From Argentina anserina (taxonomy: Eukaryota > Streptophyta > Magnoliopsida > Rosales > Rosaceae): DNA of 64,000 bases. The DNA is taken from positions 1 to 64,000 of the forward strand of contig NW_026089530.1 in assembly GCF_933775445.1 (NCBI RefSeq), written 5' to 3'. The notes beneath the pieces are model-generated. The model saw only the letters and a list, made by a program, of their open reading frames with translations. It was not told the DNA's origin and searched no databases. The translations under genes were made by a program, and so were the position numbers. Below, in pieces: positions 26,001 through 39,300 of the stretch; positions within the stretch are counted from its first letter, which is position 1, and each line of letters opens with the position of its first letter.

Positions 26001-26329
26001 AGTATCTTTCTATCGTTTTAGTATGTTTACTATTGCAATTTGAGTATCTTTTGAATCCTCGTTTGAGTATCTTTCTGAACGGCTTTCGATGCGAGTTTTT
26101 CTTGAATTTGAGAGTGTTTCCAGTGTGGGCGTGTGTTTCTTTCAAACTGAGTATCTTTCTATCGTTTGAGTATGTTTACTATTGCAATTTGAGTATCTTT
26201 TCAATTCTCGTTTGAGTATCTTTGTGAACGGCTTTCGATGCGAGTTTTTCTTGAATTTGAGAGTGTTTCCAGTGTAGGCGTGTGTTTCTTTCAAACTGAG
26301 TATCTTTCTATCGTTTGAGTATGTTTACT
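23052..26329 (+). repeat. 11-mer higher-order repeat, two copies of 1639 bp
   Basis: Copies lie at 23052-24690 and 24691-26329. Constant-offset marks are GCAATTTAAGTATC (23201 and 24840), GTTGGAGTATG with a CAC tail (23350 and 24989), class F (about 23568 and 25207), GGCGTGTATTTC (about 23897 and 25536), CGAAGCGAG (about 24003 and 25642) and the TTTTAG/GAATCC cassette. Class order is A, A, A, F, A, B, A, D, A, A, D, so 7x149+2x150+2x148=1639, an exact match. Confidence 0.92.
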
Positions 26330-28520
26330 ATTGCAATTTGAGTATCTTTTCAATTCTCGTTTGAGTATCTTTCTGAACGGCTTTCGATGCGAGTTTTTCT
26401 TGAATTTGAGAGTGTTTCCAGTGTGGGCGTGTGTTTCTTTCAAACTGAGTATCTTTCTATCGTTTTAGTATGTTTACTATTGCAATTTAAGTATCTTTTC
26501 AATTCTCGTTTGAGTATCTTTCTGAACGGCTTTCGATGCGAGTTTTTCTTGAATTTGAGAGTGTTTCCAGTGTGGGCGTGTGTTTCTTTCAAACTGAGTA
26601 TCTTTCTATCGTTTGAGTATGTTTACAATTGCAATTTGAGTATCTTTTCAATTCTCGTTTGAGTATCTTTCTGAACGGCTTTCGATGGAGTTTTTCTTGA
26701 ATTTGAGAGTGTTTCCAGTGTGGGCGTGTGTTTCTTTCAAACTGAGTATCTTTCTATCGTTTGAGTATGTTTACTATTGCAATTTGAGTATCTTTTCAAT
26801 TCTCGTTTGAGTATCTTTCTGAACGGCTTTCGATGCGAGTTTTTCTTGAATTTGAGAGTGTTTCCAGTGTGTGCGTGTGTTTCTTTCAAACTGAGTATCT
26901 TTCTATCGTTTGAGTATGTTTACTATTGCAATTTGAGTACCTTTTCAATTCTCGTTTGAGTATCTTTCTGAACGGCTTTCGATGCGAGTTTTTCTTGAAT
27001 TTGAGAGTGTTTCCAGTGTGGGCGTGTGTTTCTTTCAAACTAAGTATCTTTCTATCGTTTGAGTATGTTTACTATTGCAATTTGAGTATCTTTTCAATTC
27101 TGGTTTGAGTATCTTTCTGTAAGGCTTTCTGATGCGAGTTTCTATTAAATTTGAGAGTGTTTCTAGTGTGGGCGTGTGTTTCTTTCAAACTGAGTATCTT
27201 TCTATCGTTTGAGTATGTTTACTATTGCAATTTGAGTACCTTTTCAATTCTCGTTTGAGTATCTTTCTAAACGGCTTTCGATGCGAGTTTTTCTTGAATT
27301 TGAAAGTGTTTCCAGTGTGGGCGTGTGTTTCTTTCAAACTGAGTATCTTTCTATCGTTTGAGTATGTTTACTATTGCAATTTGAGTATCTTTTCAATTCT
27401 CGTTTGAATATCTTTCTGAACGGCTTTCGATGCGAGTTTTTCTTGAATTTGAGAGTGTTTCCAGTGTGGGCGTGTGTTTTTTTCAAACAGAGTATCTTTC
27501 TATCGTTTTAGTATGTTTACTATTGCAATTTGAGTATCTTTTGAATCCTCGTTTGAGTATCTTTCTGAACGGCTTTCGATGCGAGTTTTTCTTGAATTTG
27601 AGAGTGTTTCCAGTGTGGGCGTGTGTTTCTTTCAAACTGAGTATCTTTCTATCGTTTGAGTATGTTTACTATTGCAATTTGAGTATCTTTTCAATTCTCG
27701 TTTGAGTATCATTCTGTAAGCCTTTCTGATGCGAGTTTTTCTTGAATTTGAGAGTGTTTCCAGTGTGGGCGTGTGTTTCTTTCAAACTGAGTATCTTTCT
27801 ATTATTTGAGTATGTTTACTATTGCAATTTGAGTATCTTTACAATTCTCGTTTGAGTATCTTTCTGAACGGCTTTCGATGCGAGTTTTTCTTGAATTTGA
27901 GAGTGTTTCCAGTGTGGGCGTGTGTTTCTTTCAAACTGAGTATCTTTCTATCGTTTGAGTATGTTTACTATTGCAATTTGAGTACCTTTTCAATTCTCGT
28001 TTGAGTATCTTTCTGAACGGCTTTCGATGCGAGTTTTTCTTGAATTTGAGAGTATTTCCAGTGTGGGCGTGTGTTTTTTTCAAACAGAGTATCTTTCTAT
28101 CGTTTTAGTATGTTTACTATTGCAATTTGAGTATCTTTTGAATCCTCGTTTGAGTATCTTTCTGAACGGCTTTCGATGCGAGTTTTTCTTGAATTTGAGA
28201 GTGTTTCCAGTGTGGGCGTGTGTTTCTTTCAAACTGAGTATCTTTCTATCGTTTGAGTATGTTTACTATTGCAATTTGAGTATCTTTTCAATTCTCGTTT
28301 GAGTATCTTTCTGTAATCCTTTCTGATGCGAGTTTCTATTGTATTTGAGAGTGTTTCCAGTGTGGGCGTGTGTTTCTTTCAAACTGAGTATCTTTCTATC
28401 GTTTGAGTATGTTTACTATTGCACTTTGAGTATCTTTTCAATTCTCGTTTGAGTATCTTTCTGTAATCCTTTTTTATGCGAGTTTCTATTGTATTCGAGA
28501 GTGTGTCCAGTGTGGGCGTG

Positions 28521-28535
28521 TGTTTCTTTCTATCG
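28521..28535 (+). repeat. 16 bp subrepeat deletion junction
   Basis: TGTTTCTTTCTATCG joins directly, omitting AAACTGAGTATCTTTC. The loss equals the 16 bp spacing between two adjacent degenerate subrepeats, both ending in TTTC. The flanking monomer also has TTTTTTATGCG and GTGTGTCCAG variants, so this event appears independent of the one at 14738. Confidence 0.88.
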
Positions 28536-31106
28536 TTTGAGTATGTTTACTATTGCAATTTGAGTATCTTTTCAATTTTCGTTTGAGTATGTTTCTGTAA
28601 GGCTTTCTGATGCGAGTTTCTTTTGAATTTTAGAGTGTTTCCAGTGTGGGCGTGTGTTTCTTTCAAACTGAGTATCTTTCTATCGTTTGAGTATGTTTAC
28701 TATTGCAATTTGAGTATCTTTTCAATTCTCGTTTGAGTATCTTTCTGAACGGCTTTCGATGGAGTTTTTCTTGAATTTGAGAGTGTTTCCAGTGTGGGCG
28801 TGTGTTTCTTTCAAACTGAGTATCTTTCTATCGTTTGAGTATGTTTACTATTGCAATTTGAGTATCTTTTCAATTCTCGTTTGAGTATCTTTGTGAACGG
28901 CTTTCGATGCGAGTTTTTCTTGAATTTGAGAGTGTTTCCAGTGTGGGCGTGTGTTTCTTTCAAACTGAGTATCTTTCTATCGTTTGAGTATGTTTACTAT
29001 TGCAATTTGAGTATCTTTTCAATTCTCGTTTGAGTATCTTTCTGAACGGCTTTCGATGCGAGTTTTTCTTGAATTTGAGAGTGTTTCCAGTGTGGGCGTG
29101 TGTTTCTTTCAAACTGAGTATCTTTCTATCGTTTGAGTATGTTTACTATTGCAATTTGATTATCTTTTCAATTCTCGTTTGAGTATCTTTCTGAACGGCT
29201 TTCGATGGAGTTTTTCTTGAATTTGAGAGTGTTTCCAGTGTGGGCGTGTGTTTCTTTCAAACTGAGTATCTTTCTATCGTTTGAGTATGTTTACTATTGC
29301 AATTTAAGTATCTTTTCAATTCTCGTTTGAGTATCTTTCTGAACGGCTTTCGATGCGAGTTTTTCTTGAATTTGAGAGTGTTTCCAGTGTGGGCGTGTGT
29401 TTCTTTCAAACTGAGTATCTTTCTATAGTTTGAGTATGTTTACAATTGCAATTTGAGTATCTTTTCAATTCTCGTTTGAGTATCTTTCTGAACGGCTTTC
29501 GATGGAGTTTTTCTTGAATTTGAGAGTGTTTCCAGTGTGGGCGTGTGTTTCTTTCAAACTGAGTATCTTTCTATCGTTTGAGTATGTTTACTATTGCAAT
29601 TTGAGTACCTTTTCAATTCTCGTTTGAGTATCTTTCTGAACGGCTTTCGATGCGAGTTTTTCTTGAATTTGAGAGTATTTCCAGTGTGGGCGTGTGTTTT
29701 TTTCAAACAGAGTATCTTTCTATCGTTTTAGTATGTTTACTATTGCAATTTGACTATCTTTTGAATCCTCGTTTGAGTATCTTTCTGAACGGCTTTCGAT
29801 GCGAGTTTTTCTTGAATTTGAGAGTGTTTCCAGTGTGGGCGTGTGTTTCTTTCAAACTGAGTATCTTTCTATCGTTTTAGTATGTTTACTATTGCAATTT
29901 GAGTATCTATTGAATCCTCGTTTGAGTATCTTTCTGAACGGCTTTCGATGCGAGTTTTTCTGGAATTTGAAAGTGTTTCCAGTGTGGGCGTGTGTTTCTT
30001 TCAAACTGAGTATCTTTCTATCGTTTGAGTATGTTTACTATTGCAATTTGAGTATCTTTTCAATTCTCGTTTGAGTATCTTTCTGTAATCCTTTCTGATG
30101 CGAGTTTCTATTGTATTTGAGAGTGTTTGCAGTGTGGGCGTGTGTTTCTTTCAAACTGAGTATCTTTCTATCGTTTGAGTATGTTTACTATTGCACTTTG
30201 AGTATCTTTTCAATTCTCGTTTGAGTATCATTCTGTAAGCCTTTCGGATGCGAGTTTTTCTTGAATTTGAGAGTGTTTCCAGTGTGGGCGTGTGTTTCTT
30301 TCAAACTGAGTATCTTTTTATCGTTTGAGTATGTTTACTATTGCAATTTGAGTATCTTTTCAATTCTGGTTTGAGTATCTTTCTGAACGGCTTTCGATGC
30401 GAGTTTTTCTTGAATTTGAGAGTGTTTCCAGTGTGGGCGTGTGTTTCTTTCAAACTGAGTATCTTTCTATCGTTTGAGTATGTTTACTATTGCAATTTGA
30501 GTATCTTTTCAATTCTCGTTTGAGTATCTTTCTGTAATCCTTTCTGATGCGAGTTTCTATTGTATTTGAGAGTGTTTCCAGTGTGGGCGTGTGTTTCTTT
30601 CAAACTGAGTATCTTTCTATCGTTTGAGTATGTTTACAATTGCAATTTGAGTATCTTTTCAATTCTCGTTTGAGTATCTTTCTGAACGGCTTTCGATGGA
30701 GTTTTTCTTGAATTTGAGAGTGTTTCCAGTCTGGGCGTGTGTTTCTTTCAAACTGAGTATCTTTCTATCGTTTGAGTATGTTTACTATTGCAATTTGAGT
30801 ATCTTTTCAATTCTTGTTTGAGTATCTTTCTGAACGGCTTTCGATGCGAGTTTTTCTTGAATTTGAGAGTGTTTCCAGTGTGGGCGTGTGTTTCTTTCAA
30901 ACTGAGTATCTTTCTATCGTTTGAGTATGTTTACTATTGCAATTTGAGTATCTTTTCAATTCTGGTTTGAGTATCTTTCTGAACGGCTTTCGATGCGAGT
31001 TTTTCTTGAATTTGAGAGTGTTTCCAGTGTGGGCGTGTGTTTCTTTCAAACTGAGTATCTTTCTATCGTTTGGGTATGTTTACTATTGCAATTTGAGTAC
31101 CTTTTC

Positions 31107-31404
31107 AATTCTCGTTTGAGTATCTTTCTAAACGGCTTTCGATGCGAGTTTTTCTTGAATTTGAAAGTGTTTCCAGTGTGGGCGTGTGTTTTTTTCAAAC
31201 AGAGTATCTTTCTATCGTTTTAGTATGTTTACTATTGCAATTTGAGTATCTTTTGAATCCTCGTTTGAGTATCTTTCTGAACGGCTTTCGATGCGAGTTT
31301 TTCTTGAATTTGAAAGTGTTTCCAGTGTGGGCGTGTGTTTCTTTCAAACTGAGTATCTTTCTATCGTTTGAGTATGTTTACTATTGCAATTTGAGTATCT
31401 TTTC
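31107..31404 (+). repeat. Linked dimer cassette (298 bp): TTTTTTTCAAACAGAG monomer + GAATCC monomer
   Basis: The first monomer (31107-31255) has TTTTTTTCAAACAGAG and CGTTTTAGTATG in place of TTTCTTTCAAACTGAG and CGTTTGAGTATG. The next (31256-31404) begins AATCCTCG after TTTTG, and here has TTGAAAGTG. The pair recurs near 24.3, 26.0, 27.5, 28.1, 29.7, 34.4, 38.7, 44.6, 47.0, 49.7, 50.9, 52.1, 55.8, 57.8 and 61.9 kb, with small changes. TTTTAG is followed by GAATCC almost every time; a TTTTAG monomer at 26463 is an exception. The pair therefore spreads as a unit. Confidence 0.9.
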
Positions 31405-31681
31405 AATTCTGGTTTGAGTATCTTTCTGAACGGCTTTCGATGCGAGTTTTTCTTGAATTTGAGAGTGTTTCCAGTGTGGGCGTGTGTTTCTTTCAAACTG
31501 AGTATCTTTCTATCGTTTTAGTATGTTTACTATTGCAATTTGAGTATCTTTTGAATCCTCGTTTGAGTATCTTTCTGAACGGCTTTCGATGCGAGTTTTT
31601 CTTGAATTTGAAAGTGTTTCCAGTGTGGGCGTGTGTTTCTTTCAAACTGAGTATCTTTCTATCGTTTGAGTATGTTTACTA

Positions 31682-32879
31682 TTGCAATTTGAGTATCTTT
31701 TCAATTCTGGTTTGAGTATCTTTCTGAACGGCTTTCGATGCGAGTTTTTCTTGAATTTGAGAGTGTTTCCAGTATGGGCGTGTGTTTCTTTCAAACTGAG
31801 TATCTTTCTATCGTTTGAGTATGTTTACTATTGCAATTTGAGTACCTTTTCAATTCTCGTTTGAGTATCTTTCTGTAATCCTTTCTGATGCGAGTTTCTA
31901 TTGTATTTGAGAGTGTTTCCAGTGTGGGCGTGTGTTTCTTTCAAACTGAGTATCTTTCTATCGTTTGAGTATGTTTACTATTGCAATTTGAGTATCTTTT
32001 CAATTCTCGTTTGAGTATCTTTCTGTAATCCTTTCTGATGCGAGTTTCTATTGTATTTGAGAGTGTTTCCAGTGTGGGCGTGTGTTTCTTTCAAACTGAG
32101 TATCTTTCTATCGTTTGAGTATGTTTACTATTGCACTTTGAGTATCTTTTCAATTCTCGTTTGAGTATCTTTCTGTAATCCTTTCTGATGCGAGTTTCTA
32201 TTGTATTTGAGAGTGTTTCCAGTGTGGGCGTGTGTTTCTTTCAAACTGAGTATCTTTCTATCGTTTGAGTATGTTTACTATTGCAATTTGAGTATCTTTT
32301 CAATTCTCGTTTGAGTATCTTTCTGAACGGCTTTCGATGCGAGTTTTTCTTGTATTTGAGAGTGTTTCCAGTATGGGCGTGTGTTTCTTTCAAACTGAGT
32401 ATCTTTCTATCGTTTGAGTATGTTTACTATTGCAATTTGAGTACCTTTTCAATTCTCGTTTGAGTATCTTTCTGTAATCCTTTCTGATGCGAGTTTCTAT
32501 TGTATTTGAGAGTGTTTCCAGTGTGGGCGTGTGTTTCTTTCAAACTGAGTATCTTTCTATCGTTTGAGTATGTTTACTATTGCAATTTGAGTATCTTTTC
32601 AATTCTCGTTTGAGTATCTTTCTGTAATCCTTTCTGATGCGAGTTTCTATTGTATTTGAGAGTGTTTCCAGTGTGGGCGTGTGTTTCTTTCAAACTGAGT
32701 ATCTTTCTATCGTTTGAGTATGTTTACTATTGCACTTTGAGTATCTTTTCAATTCTCGTTTGAGTATCTTTCTGTAATCCTTTCTGATGCGAGTTTCTAT
32801 TGTATTTGAGAGTGTTTCCAGTGTGGGCGTGTGTTTCTTTCAAACTGAGTATCTTTCTATCGTTTGAGTATGTTTACTA
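31682..32879 (+). repeat. 4-mer higher-order repeat, two copies of 599 bp
   Basis: The unit is A (with GTATGGGCG and GTACC) followed by B, B and B, with a CAC tail before the last B. Copies are at 31682-32280 and 32281-32879, and a third A starts at 32880. Class lengths 149+3x150=599 match the offset. The A monomer start differs between copies (CTGG against CTCG, and TTGAA against TTGTA), so the outer boundary lies within it. Confidence 0.88.
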
Positions 32880-33326
32880 TTGCAATTTGAGTATCTTTTC
32901 AATTCTCGTTTGAGTATCTTTCTGAACGGCTTTCGATGCGAGTTTTTCTTGTATTTGAGAGTGTTTCCAGTATGGGCGTGTGTTTCTTTCAAACTGAGTA
33001 TCTTTCTATCGTTTGAGTATGTTTACTATTGCAATTTGAGTATCTATTCAATTCTCGTTTGAGTATCTTTCTGAACGGCTTTCGATGCGAATTTTTCTTG
33101 AATTTGAGAGTGTTTCCAATGTGGGCGTGTGTTTTTTTCAAACTGAGTATCTTTCTATCGTTTGAGTATGTTTACTATTGCAATTTGAGTATCTTTTGAA
33201 TCCTCGTTTGAGTATCTTTCTGAACGGCTTTCGATGCGAGTTTTTCTTGAATTTGAGAGTGTTTCCAGTGTGGGCGTGTGTTTCTTTCAAACTGAGTATC
33301 TTTCTATCGTTTGAGTATGTTTACTA

Positions 33327-36300
33327 TTGCAATTTGAGTATCTTTTCAATTCTCGTTTGAGTATCTTTCTGAACGGCTTTCGATGCGAGTTTTTCTTGAA
33401 TTTGAGAGTGTTTCCAGTATGGGCGTGTGTTTCTTTCAAACTGAGTATCTTTCTATCGTTTGAGTATGGTTACTATTGCAATTTGAGTACCTTTTCAATT
33501 CTCGTTTGAGTATCTTTCTGTAATCCTTTCTGATGCGAGTTTCTATTGTATTTGAGAGTGTTTCCAGTGTGGGCGTGTGTTTCTTTCAAACTGAGTATCT
33601 TTCTATCGTTTGAGTATGTTTACTATTGCAATTTGAGTATCTTTTCAATTCTCGTTTGAGTATCTTTCTGTAATCCTTTCTGATGCGAGTTTCTATTGTA
33701 TTTGAGAGTGTTTCCAGTGTGGGCGTGTGTTTCTTTCAAACTGAGTATCTTTCTATCGTTTGAGTATGTTTACTATTGCACTTTGAGTATCTTTTCAATT
33801 CTCGTTTGAGTATCATTCTGTAAGCCTTTCGGATGCGAGTTTTTCTTGAATTTGAGAGTGTTTCCAGTGTGGGCGTGTGTTTCTTTCAAACTGAGTATCT
33901 TTCTATCGTTTGAGTATGTTTACTATTGCAATTTGAGTATCTTTTCAATTCTCGTTTGAGTATCTTTCTGAACGGCTTTCGATGGAGTTTTTCTTGAATT
34001 TGAGAGTGTTTCCAGTGTGGGCGTGTGTTTCTTTCAAACTGAGTATCTTTCTATCGTTTGAGTATGTTTACAATTGCAATTTGAGTATCTTTTCAATTCT
34101 CGTTTGAGTATCTTTCTGAACGGCTTTCGATGGAGTTTTTCTTGAATTTGAGAGTGTTTCCAGTGTGGGCGTGTGTTTCTTTCAAACTGAGTATCTTTCT
34201 ATCGTTTGAGTATGTTTACTATTGCAATTTGAGTATCTTTTCAATTCTCGTTTGAGTATCTTTCTGAACGGCTTTCGATGCGAGTTTTTCTTGAATTTGA
34301 GAGTGTTTCCAGTGTGTGCGTGTGTTTCTTTCAAACTGAGTATCTTTCTATCGTTTGAGTATGTTTACTATTGCAATTTGAGTACCTTTTCAATTCTCGT
34401 TTGAGTATCTTTCTGAACGGCTTTCGATGCGAGTTTTTCTTGAATTTGAGAGTGTTTCCAGTGTGGGCGTGTGTTTTTTTCAAACAGAGTATCTTTCTAT
34501 CGTTTTAGTATGTTTACTATTGCAATTTGAGTATCTTTTGAATCCTCGTTTGAGTATCTTTCTGAACGGCTTTCGATGCGAGTTTTTCTTGAATTTGAGA
34601 GTGTTTCCAGTATGGGCGTGTGTTTCTTTCAAACTGAGTATCTTTCTATCGTTTGAGTATGTTTACTATTGCAATTTGAGTACCTTTTCAATTCTCGTTT
34701 GAGTATCTTTCTGTAATCCTTTCTGATGCGAGTTTCTATTGTATTTGAGAGTGTTTCCAGTGTGGGCGTGTGTTTCTTTCAAACTGAGTATCTTTCTATC
34801 GTTTGAGTATGTTTACTATTGCAATTTGAGTATCTTTTCAATTCTCGTTTGAGTATCTTTCTGTAATCCTTTCTGATGCGAGTTTCTATTGTATTTGAGA
34901 GTGTTTCCAGTGTGGGCGTGTGTTTCTTTCAAACTGAGTATCTTTCTATCGTTTGAGTATGTTTACTATTGCACTTTGAGTATCTTTTCAATTCTCGTTT
35001 GAGTATCTTTCTGAACGGCTTTCGATGCGAGTTTTTCTTTAATTTGAGAGTGTTTCCAGTATGGGCGTGTGTTTCTTTCAAACTGAGTATCTTTCTATCG
35101 TTTGAGTATGTTTACTATTGCAATTTGAGTACCTTTTCAATTCTCGTTTGAGTTTCTTTCTGTAATCCTTTCTGATGCGAGTTTCTATTGTATTTGAGAG
35201 TGTTTGCAGTGTGGGCGTGTGTTTCTTTCAAACTGAGTATCTTTCTATCGTTTGAGTATGTTTACTATTGCAATTTGAGTATCTTTTGAATCCTCGTTTG
35301 AGTATCTTTCTGAACGGCTTTCGATGCGAGTTTTTCTTGAATTTGAGAGTGTTTCCAGTGTGGGCGTGTGTTTCTTTCAAACTGAGTATCTTTCTATCGT
35401 TTGAGTATGTTTACTATTGCACTTTGAGTATCTTTTCAATTCTCGTTTGAGTATCATTCTGTAAGCCTTTCGGATGCGAGTTTTTCTTGAATTTGAGAGT
35501 GTTTCCAGTGTGGGCGTGTGTTTCTTTCAAACTGAGTATCTTTCTATCGTTTGAGTATGTTTACAATTGCAATTTGAGTATCTTTTCAATTCTCGTTTGA
35601 GTATCTTTCTGAACGGCTTTCGATGGAGTTTTTCTTGAATTTGAGAGTGTTTCCAGTGTGGGCGTGTGTTTCTTTCAAACTGAGTATCTTTCTATCGTTT
35701 GAGTATGTTTTCTATTGCAATTTGAGTATCTTTTCAATTCTCCTTTGAGTATCTTTCTGAACGGCTTTCGATGCGAGTTTTTCTTGAATTTGAGAGTGTT
35801 TCCAGTGTGTGCGTGTGTTTCTTTCAAACTGAGTATCTTTCTATCGTTTGAGTTTGTTTACTATTGCAATTTGAGTACCTTTTCAATTCTCGTTTGAGTA
35901 TCTTTCTGAACGGCTTTCGATGCGAGTTTTTCTTGAATTTGAAAGTGTTTCCAGTGTGGGCGTGTGTTTCTTTCAAACTGAGTATCTTTCTATCGTTTGA
36001 GTATGTTTACTATTGCAATTTGAGTATCTTTTCAATTCTCGTTTGAGTATCTTTCTGTAATCCTTTCTGATGCGAGTTTCTATTGTATTTGAGAGTGTTT
36101 GCAGTGTGGGCGTGTGTTTCTTTCAAACTGAGTATCTTTCTATCGTTTGAGTATGTTTACTATTGCACTTTGAGTATCTTTTCAATTCTCGTTTGAGTAT
36201 CATTCTGTAAGCCTTTCGGATGCGAGTTTTTCTTGAATTTGAGAGTGTTTCCAGTGTGGGCGTGTGTTTCTTTCAAACTGAGTATCTTTCTATCGTTTGA

Positions 36301-39300
36301 GTATGTTTACTATTGCAATTTGAGTATCTTTTCAATTCTCGTTTGAGTATCTTTCTGAACGGCTTTCGATGCGAGTTTTTCTTGAATTTGAGAGTGTTTC
36401 CAGTGTGGGCGTGTGTTTCTTTCAAACTGAGTATCTTTCTATCGTTTGAGTATCTTTACTATTGCAATTTGAGTATCTTTTCAATTCTCGTTTGAGTATC
36501 TTTCTGTAATCCTTTCTGATGCGAGTTTCTATTGTATTTGAGAGTGTTTGCAGTGTGGGCGTGTGTTTCTTTCAAACTGAGTATCTTTCTATCGTTTGAG
36601 TATGTTTACTATTGCACTTTGAGTATCTTTTCAATTCTCGTTTGAGTATCATTCTGTAAGCCTTTCGGATGCGAGTTTTTCTTGAATTTGAGAGTGTTTC
36701 CAGTGTGGGCGTGTGTTTCTTTCAAACTGAGTATCTTTCTATCGTTTGAGTATGTTTACTATTGCAATTTGAGTATCTTTTCAATTCTGGTTTGAGTATC
36801 TTTCTGAACGGCTTTCGATGCGAGTTTTTCTTGAATTTGAGAGTGTTTCCAGTGTGGGCGTGTGTTTCTTTCAAACTGAGTATCTTTCTATCGTTTGAGT
36901 ATGTTTACTATTGCAATTTGAGTATCTTTTCAATTCTCGTTTGAGTATCTTTCTGTAATCCTTTCTGATGCGAGTTTCTATTGTATTTGAGAGTGTTTCC
37001 AGTGTGGGCGTGTGTTTCTTTCAAACTGAGTATCTTTCTATCGTTTGAGTATGTTTACTATTGCACTTTGAGTATCTTTTCAATTCTCGTTTGAGTATCT
37101 TTCTGAACGGCTTTCGATGCGAGTTTTTCTTTAATTTGAGAGTGTTTCCAGTATGGGCGTGTGTTTCTTTCAAACTGAGTATCTTTCTATCGTTTGAGTA
37201 TGTTTACTATTGCAATTTGAGTACCTTTTCAATTCTCGTTTGAGTTTCTTTCTGTAATCCTTTCTGATGCGAGTTTCTATTGTATTTGAGAGTGTTTGCA
37301 GTGTGGGCGTGTGTTTCTTTCAAACTGAGTATCTTTCTATCGTTTGAGTATGTTTACTATTGCAATTTGAGTATCTTTTGAATCCTCGTTTGAGTATCTT
37401 TCTGAACGGCTTTCGATGCGAGTTTTTCTTGAATTTGAGAGTGTTTCCAATGTGGGCGTGTGTTTTTTTCAAACTGAGTATCTTTCTATCGTTTGAGTAT
37501 GTTTACTATTGCACTTTGAGTATCTTTTCAATTCTCGTTTGAGTATCATTCTGTAAGCCTTTCGGATGCGAGTTTTTCTTGAATTTGAGAGTGTTTCCAG
37601 TGTGGGCGTGTGTTTCTTTCAAACTGAGTATCTTTCTATCGTTTGAGTATGTTTACTATTGCAATTTGAGTATCTTTTCAATTCTGGTTTGAGTATCTTT
37701 CTGAACGGCTTTCGATGCGAGTTTTTCTTGAATTTGAGAGTGTTTCCAGTATGGGCGTGTGTTTCTTTCAAACTGAGTATCTTTCTATCGTTTGAGTATG
37801 GTTACTATTGCAATTTGAGTACCTTTTCAATTCTCGTTTGAGTATCTTTCTGTAATCCTTTCTGATGCGAGTTTCTATTGTATTTGAGAGTGTTTCCAGT
37901 GTGGGCGTGTGTTTCTTTCAAACTGAGTATCTTTCTATCGTTTGAGTATGTTTACTATTGCAATTTGAGTATCTTTTCAATTCTCGTTTGAGTATCTTTC
38001 TGTAATCCTTTCTGATGCGAGTTTCTATTGTATTTGAGAGTGTTTCCAGTGTGGGCGTGTGTTTCTTTCAAACTGAGTATCTTTCTATCGTTTGAGTATG
38101 TTTACTATTGCACTTTGAGTATCTTTTCAATTCTCGTTTGAGTATCATTCTGTAAGCCTTTCGGATGCGAGTTTTTCTTGAATTTGAGAGTGTTTCCAGT
38201 GTGGGCGTGTGTTTCTTTCAAACTGAGTATCTTTCTATCGTTTGAGTATGTTTACAATTGCAATTTGAGTATCTTTTCAATTCTCGTTTGAGTATCTTTC
38301 TGAACGGCTTTCGATGGAGTTTTTCTTGAATTTGAGAGTGTTTCCAGTGTGGGCGTGTGTTTCTTTCAAACTGAGTATCTTTCTATCGTTTGAGTATGTT
38401 TACAATTGCAATTTGAGTATCTTTTCAATTCTCGTTTGAGTATCTTTCTGAACGGCTTTCGATGGAGTTTTTCTTGAATTTGAGAGTGTTTCCAGTGTGG
38501 GCGTGTGTTTCTTTCAAACTGAGTATCTTTCTATCGTTTGAGTATGTTTACTATTGCAATTTGAGTATCTTTTCAATTCTCGTTTGAGTATCTTTCTGAA
38601 CGGCTTTCGATGCGAGTTTTTCTTGAATTTGAGAGTGTTTCCAGTGTGTGCGTGTGTTTCTTTCAAACTGAGTATCTTTCTATCGTTTGAGTATGTTTAC
38701 TATTGCAATTTGAGTACCTTTTCAATTCTCGTTTGAGTATCTTTCTGAACGGCTTTCGATGCGAGTTTTTCTTGAATTTGAGAGTGTTTCCAGTGTGGGC
38801 GTGTGTTTTTTTCAAACAGAGTATCTTTCTATCGTTTTAGTATGTTTACTATTGCAATTTGAGTATCTTTTGAATCCTCGTTTGAGTATCTTTCTGAACG
38901 GCTTTCGATGCGAGTTTTTCTTGAATTTGAGAGTGTTTCCAGTATGGGCGTGTGTTTCTTTCAAACTGAGTATCTTTCTATCGTTTGAGTATGTTTACTA
39001 TTGCAATTTGAGTACCTTTTCAATTCTCGTTTGAGTATCTTTCTGTAATCCTTTCTGATGCGAGTTTCTATTGTATTTGAGAGTGTTTCCAGTGTGGGCG
39101 TGTGTTTCTTTCAAACTGAGTATCTTTCTATCGTTTGAGTATGTTTACTATTGCAATTTGAGTATCTTTTCAATTCTCGTTTGAGTATCTTTCTGTAATC
39201 CTTTCTGATGCGAGTTTCTATTGTATTTGAGAGTGTTTCCAGTGTGGGCGTGTGTTTCTTTCAAACTGAGTATCTTTCTATCGTTTGAGTATGTTTACTA

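Larger units (their letters stand above)
26330..31681 (+). repeat. Mosaic segment rich in the TTTTAG/GAATCC cassette and class D
   Basis: A, B, D and cassette monomers alternate without a single long period. Short echoes exist: the cassette at 27430 and 28027 (597 bp, four monomers) and at 31142 and 31440 (298 bp, two monomers). It contains the first E-like monomers (27693 and about 30228), the isolated class C copy near 28.6 kb, and a 16 bp subrepeat deletion at 28521-28535. Confidence 0.8.

Noticed and set aside
31142..31417. ATG-initiated open frames of 91 codons at the TTTTAG cassette
   Set aside because: The TTTGAG-to-TTTTAG change turns a TGA stop into TTA, so two monomers are read together. 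The other changes in that frame are synonymous, which looks intriguing. But the translation is just the same repeat in two frames, no longer frame exceeds about 101 codons anywhere in 64 kb, and copies break freely.
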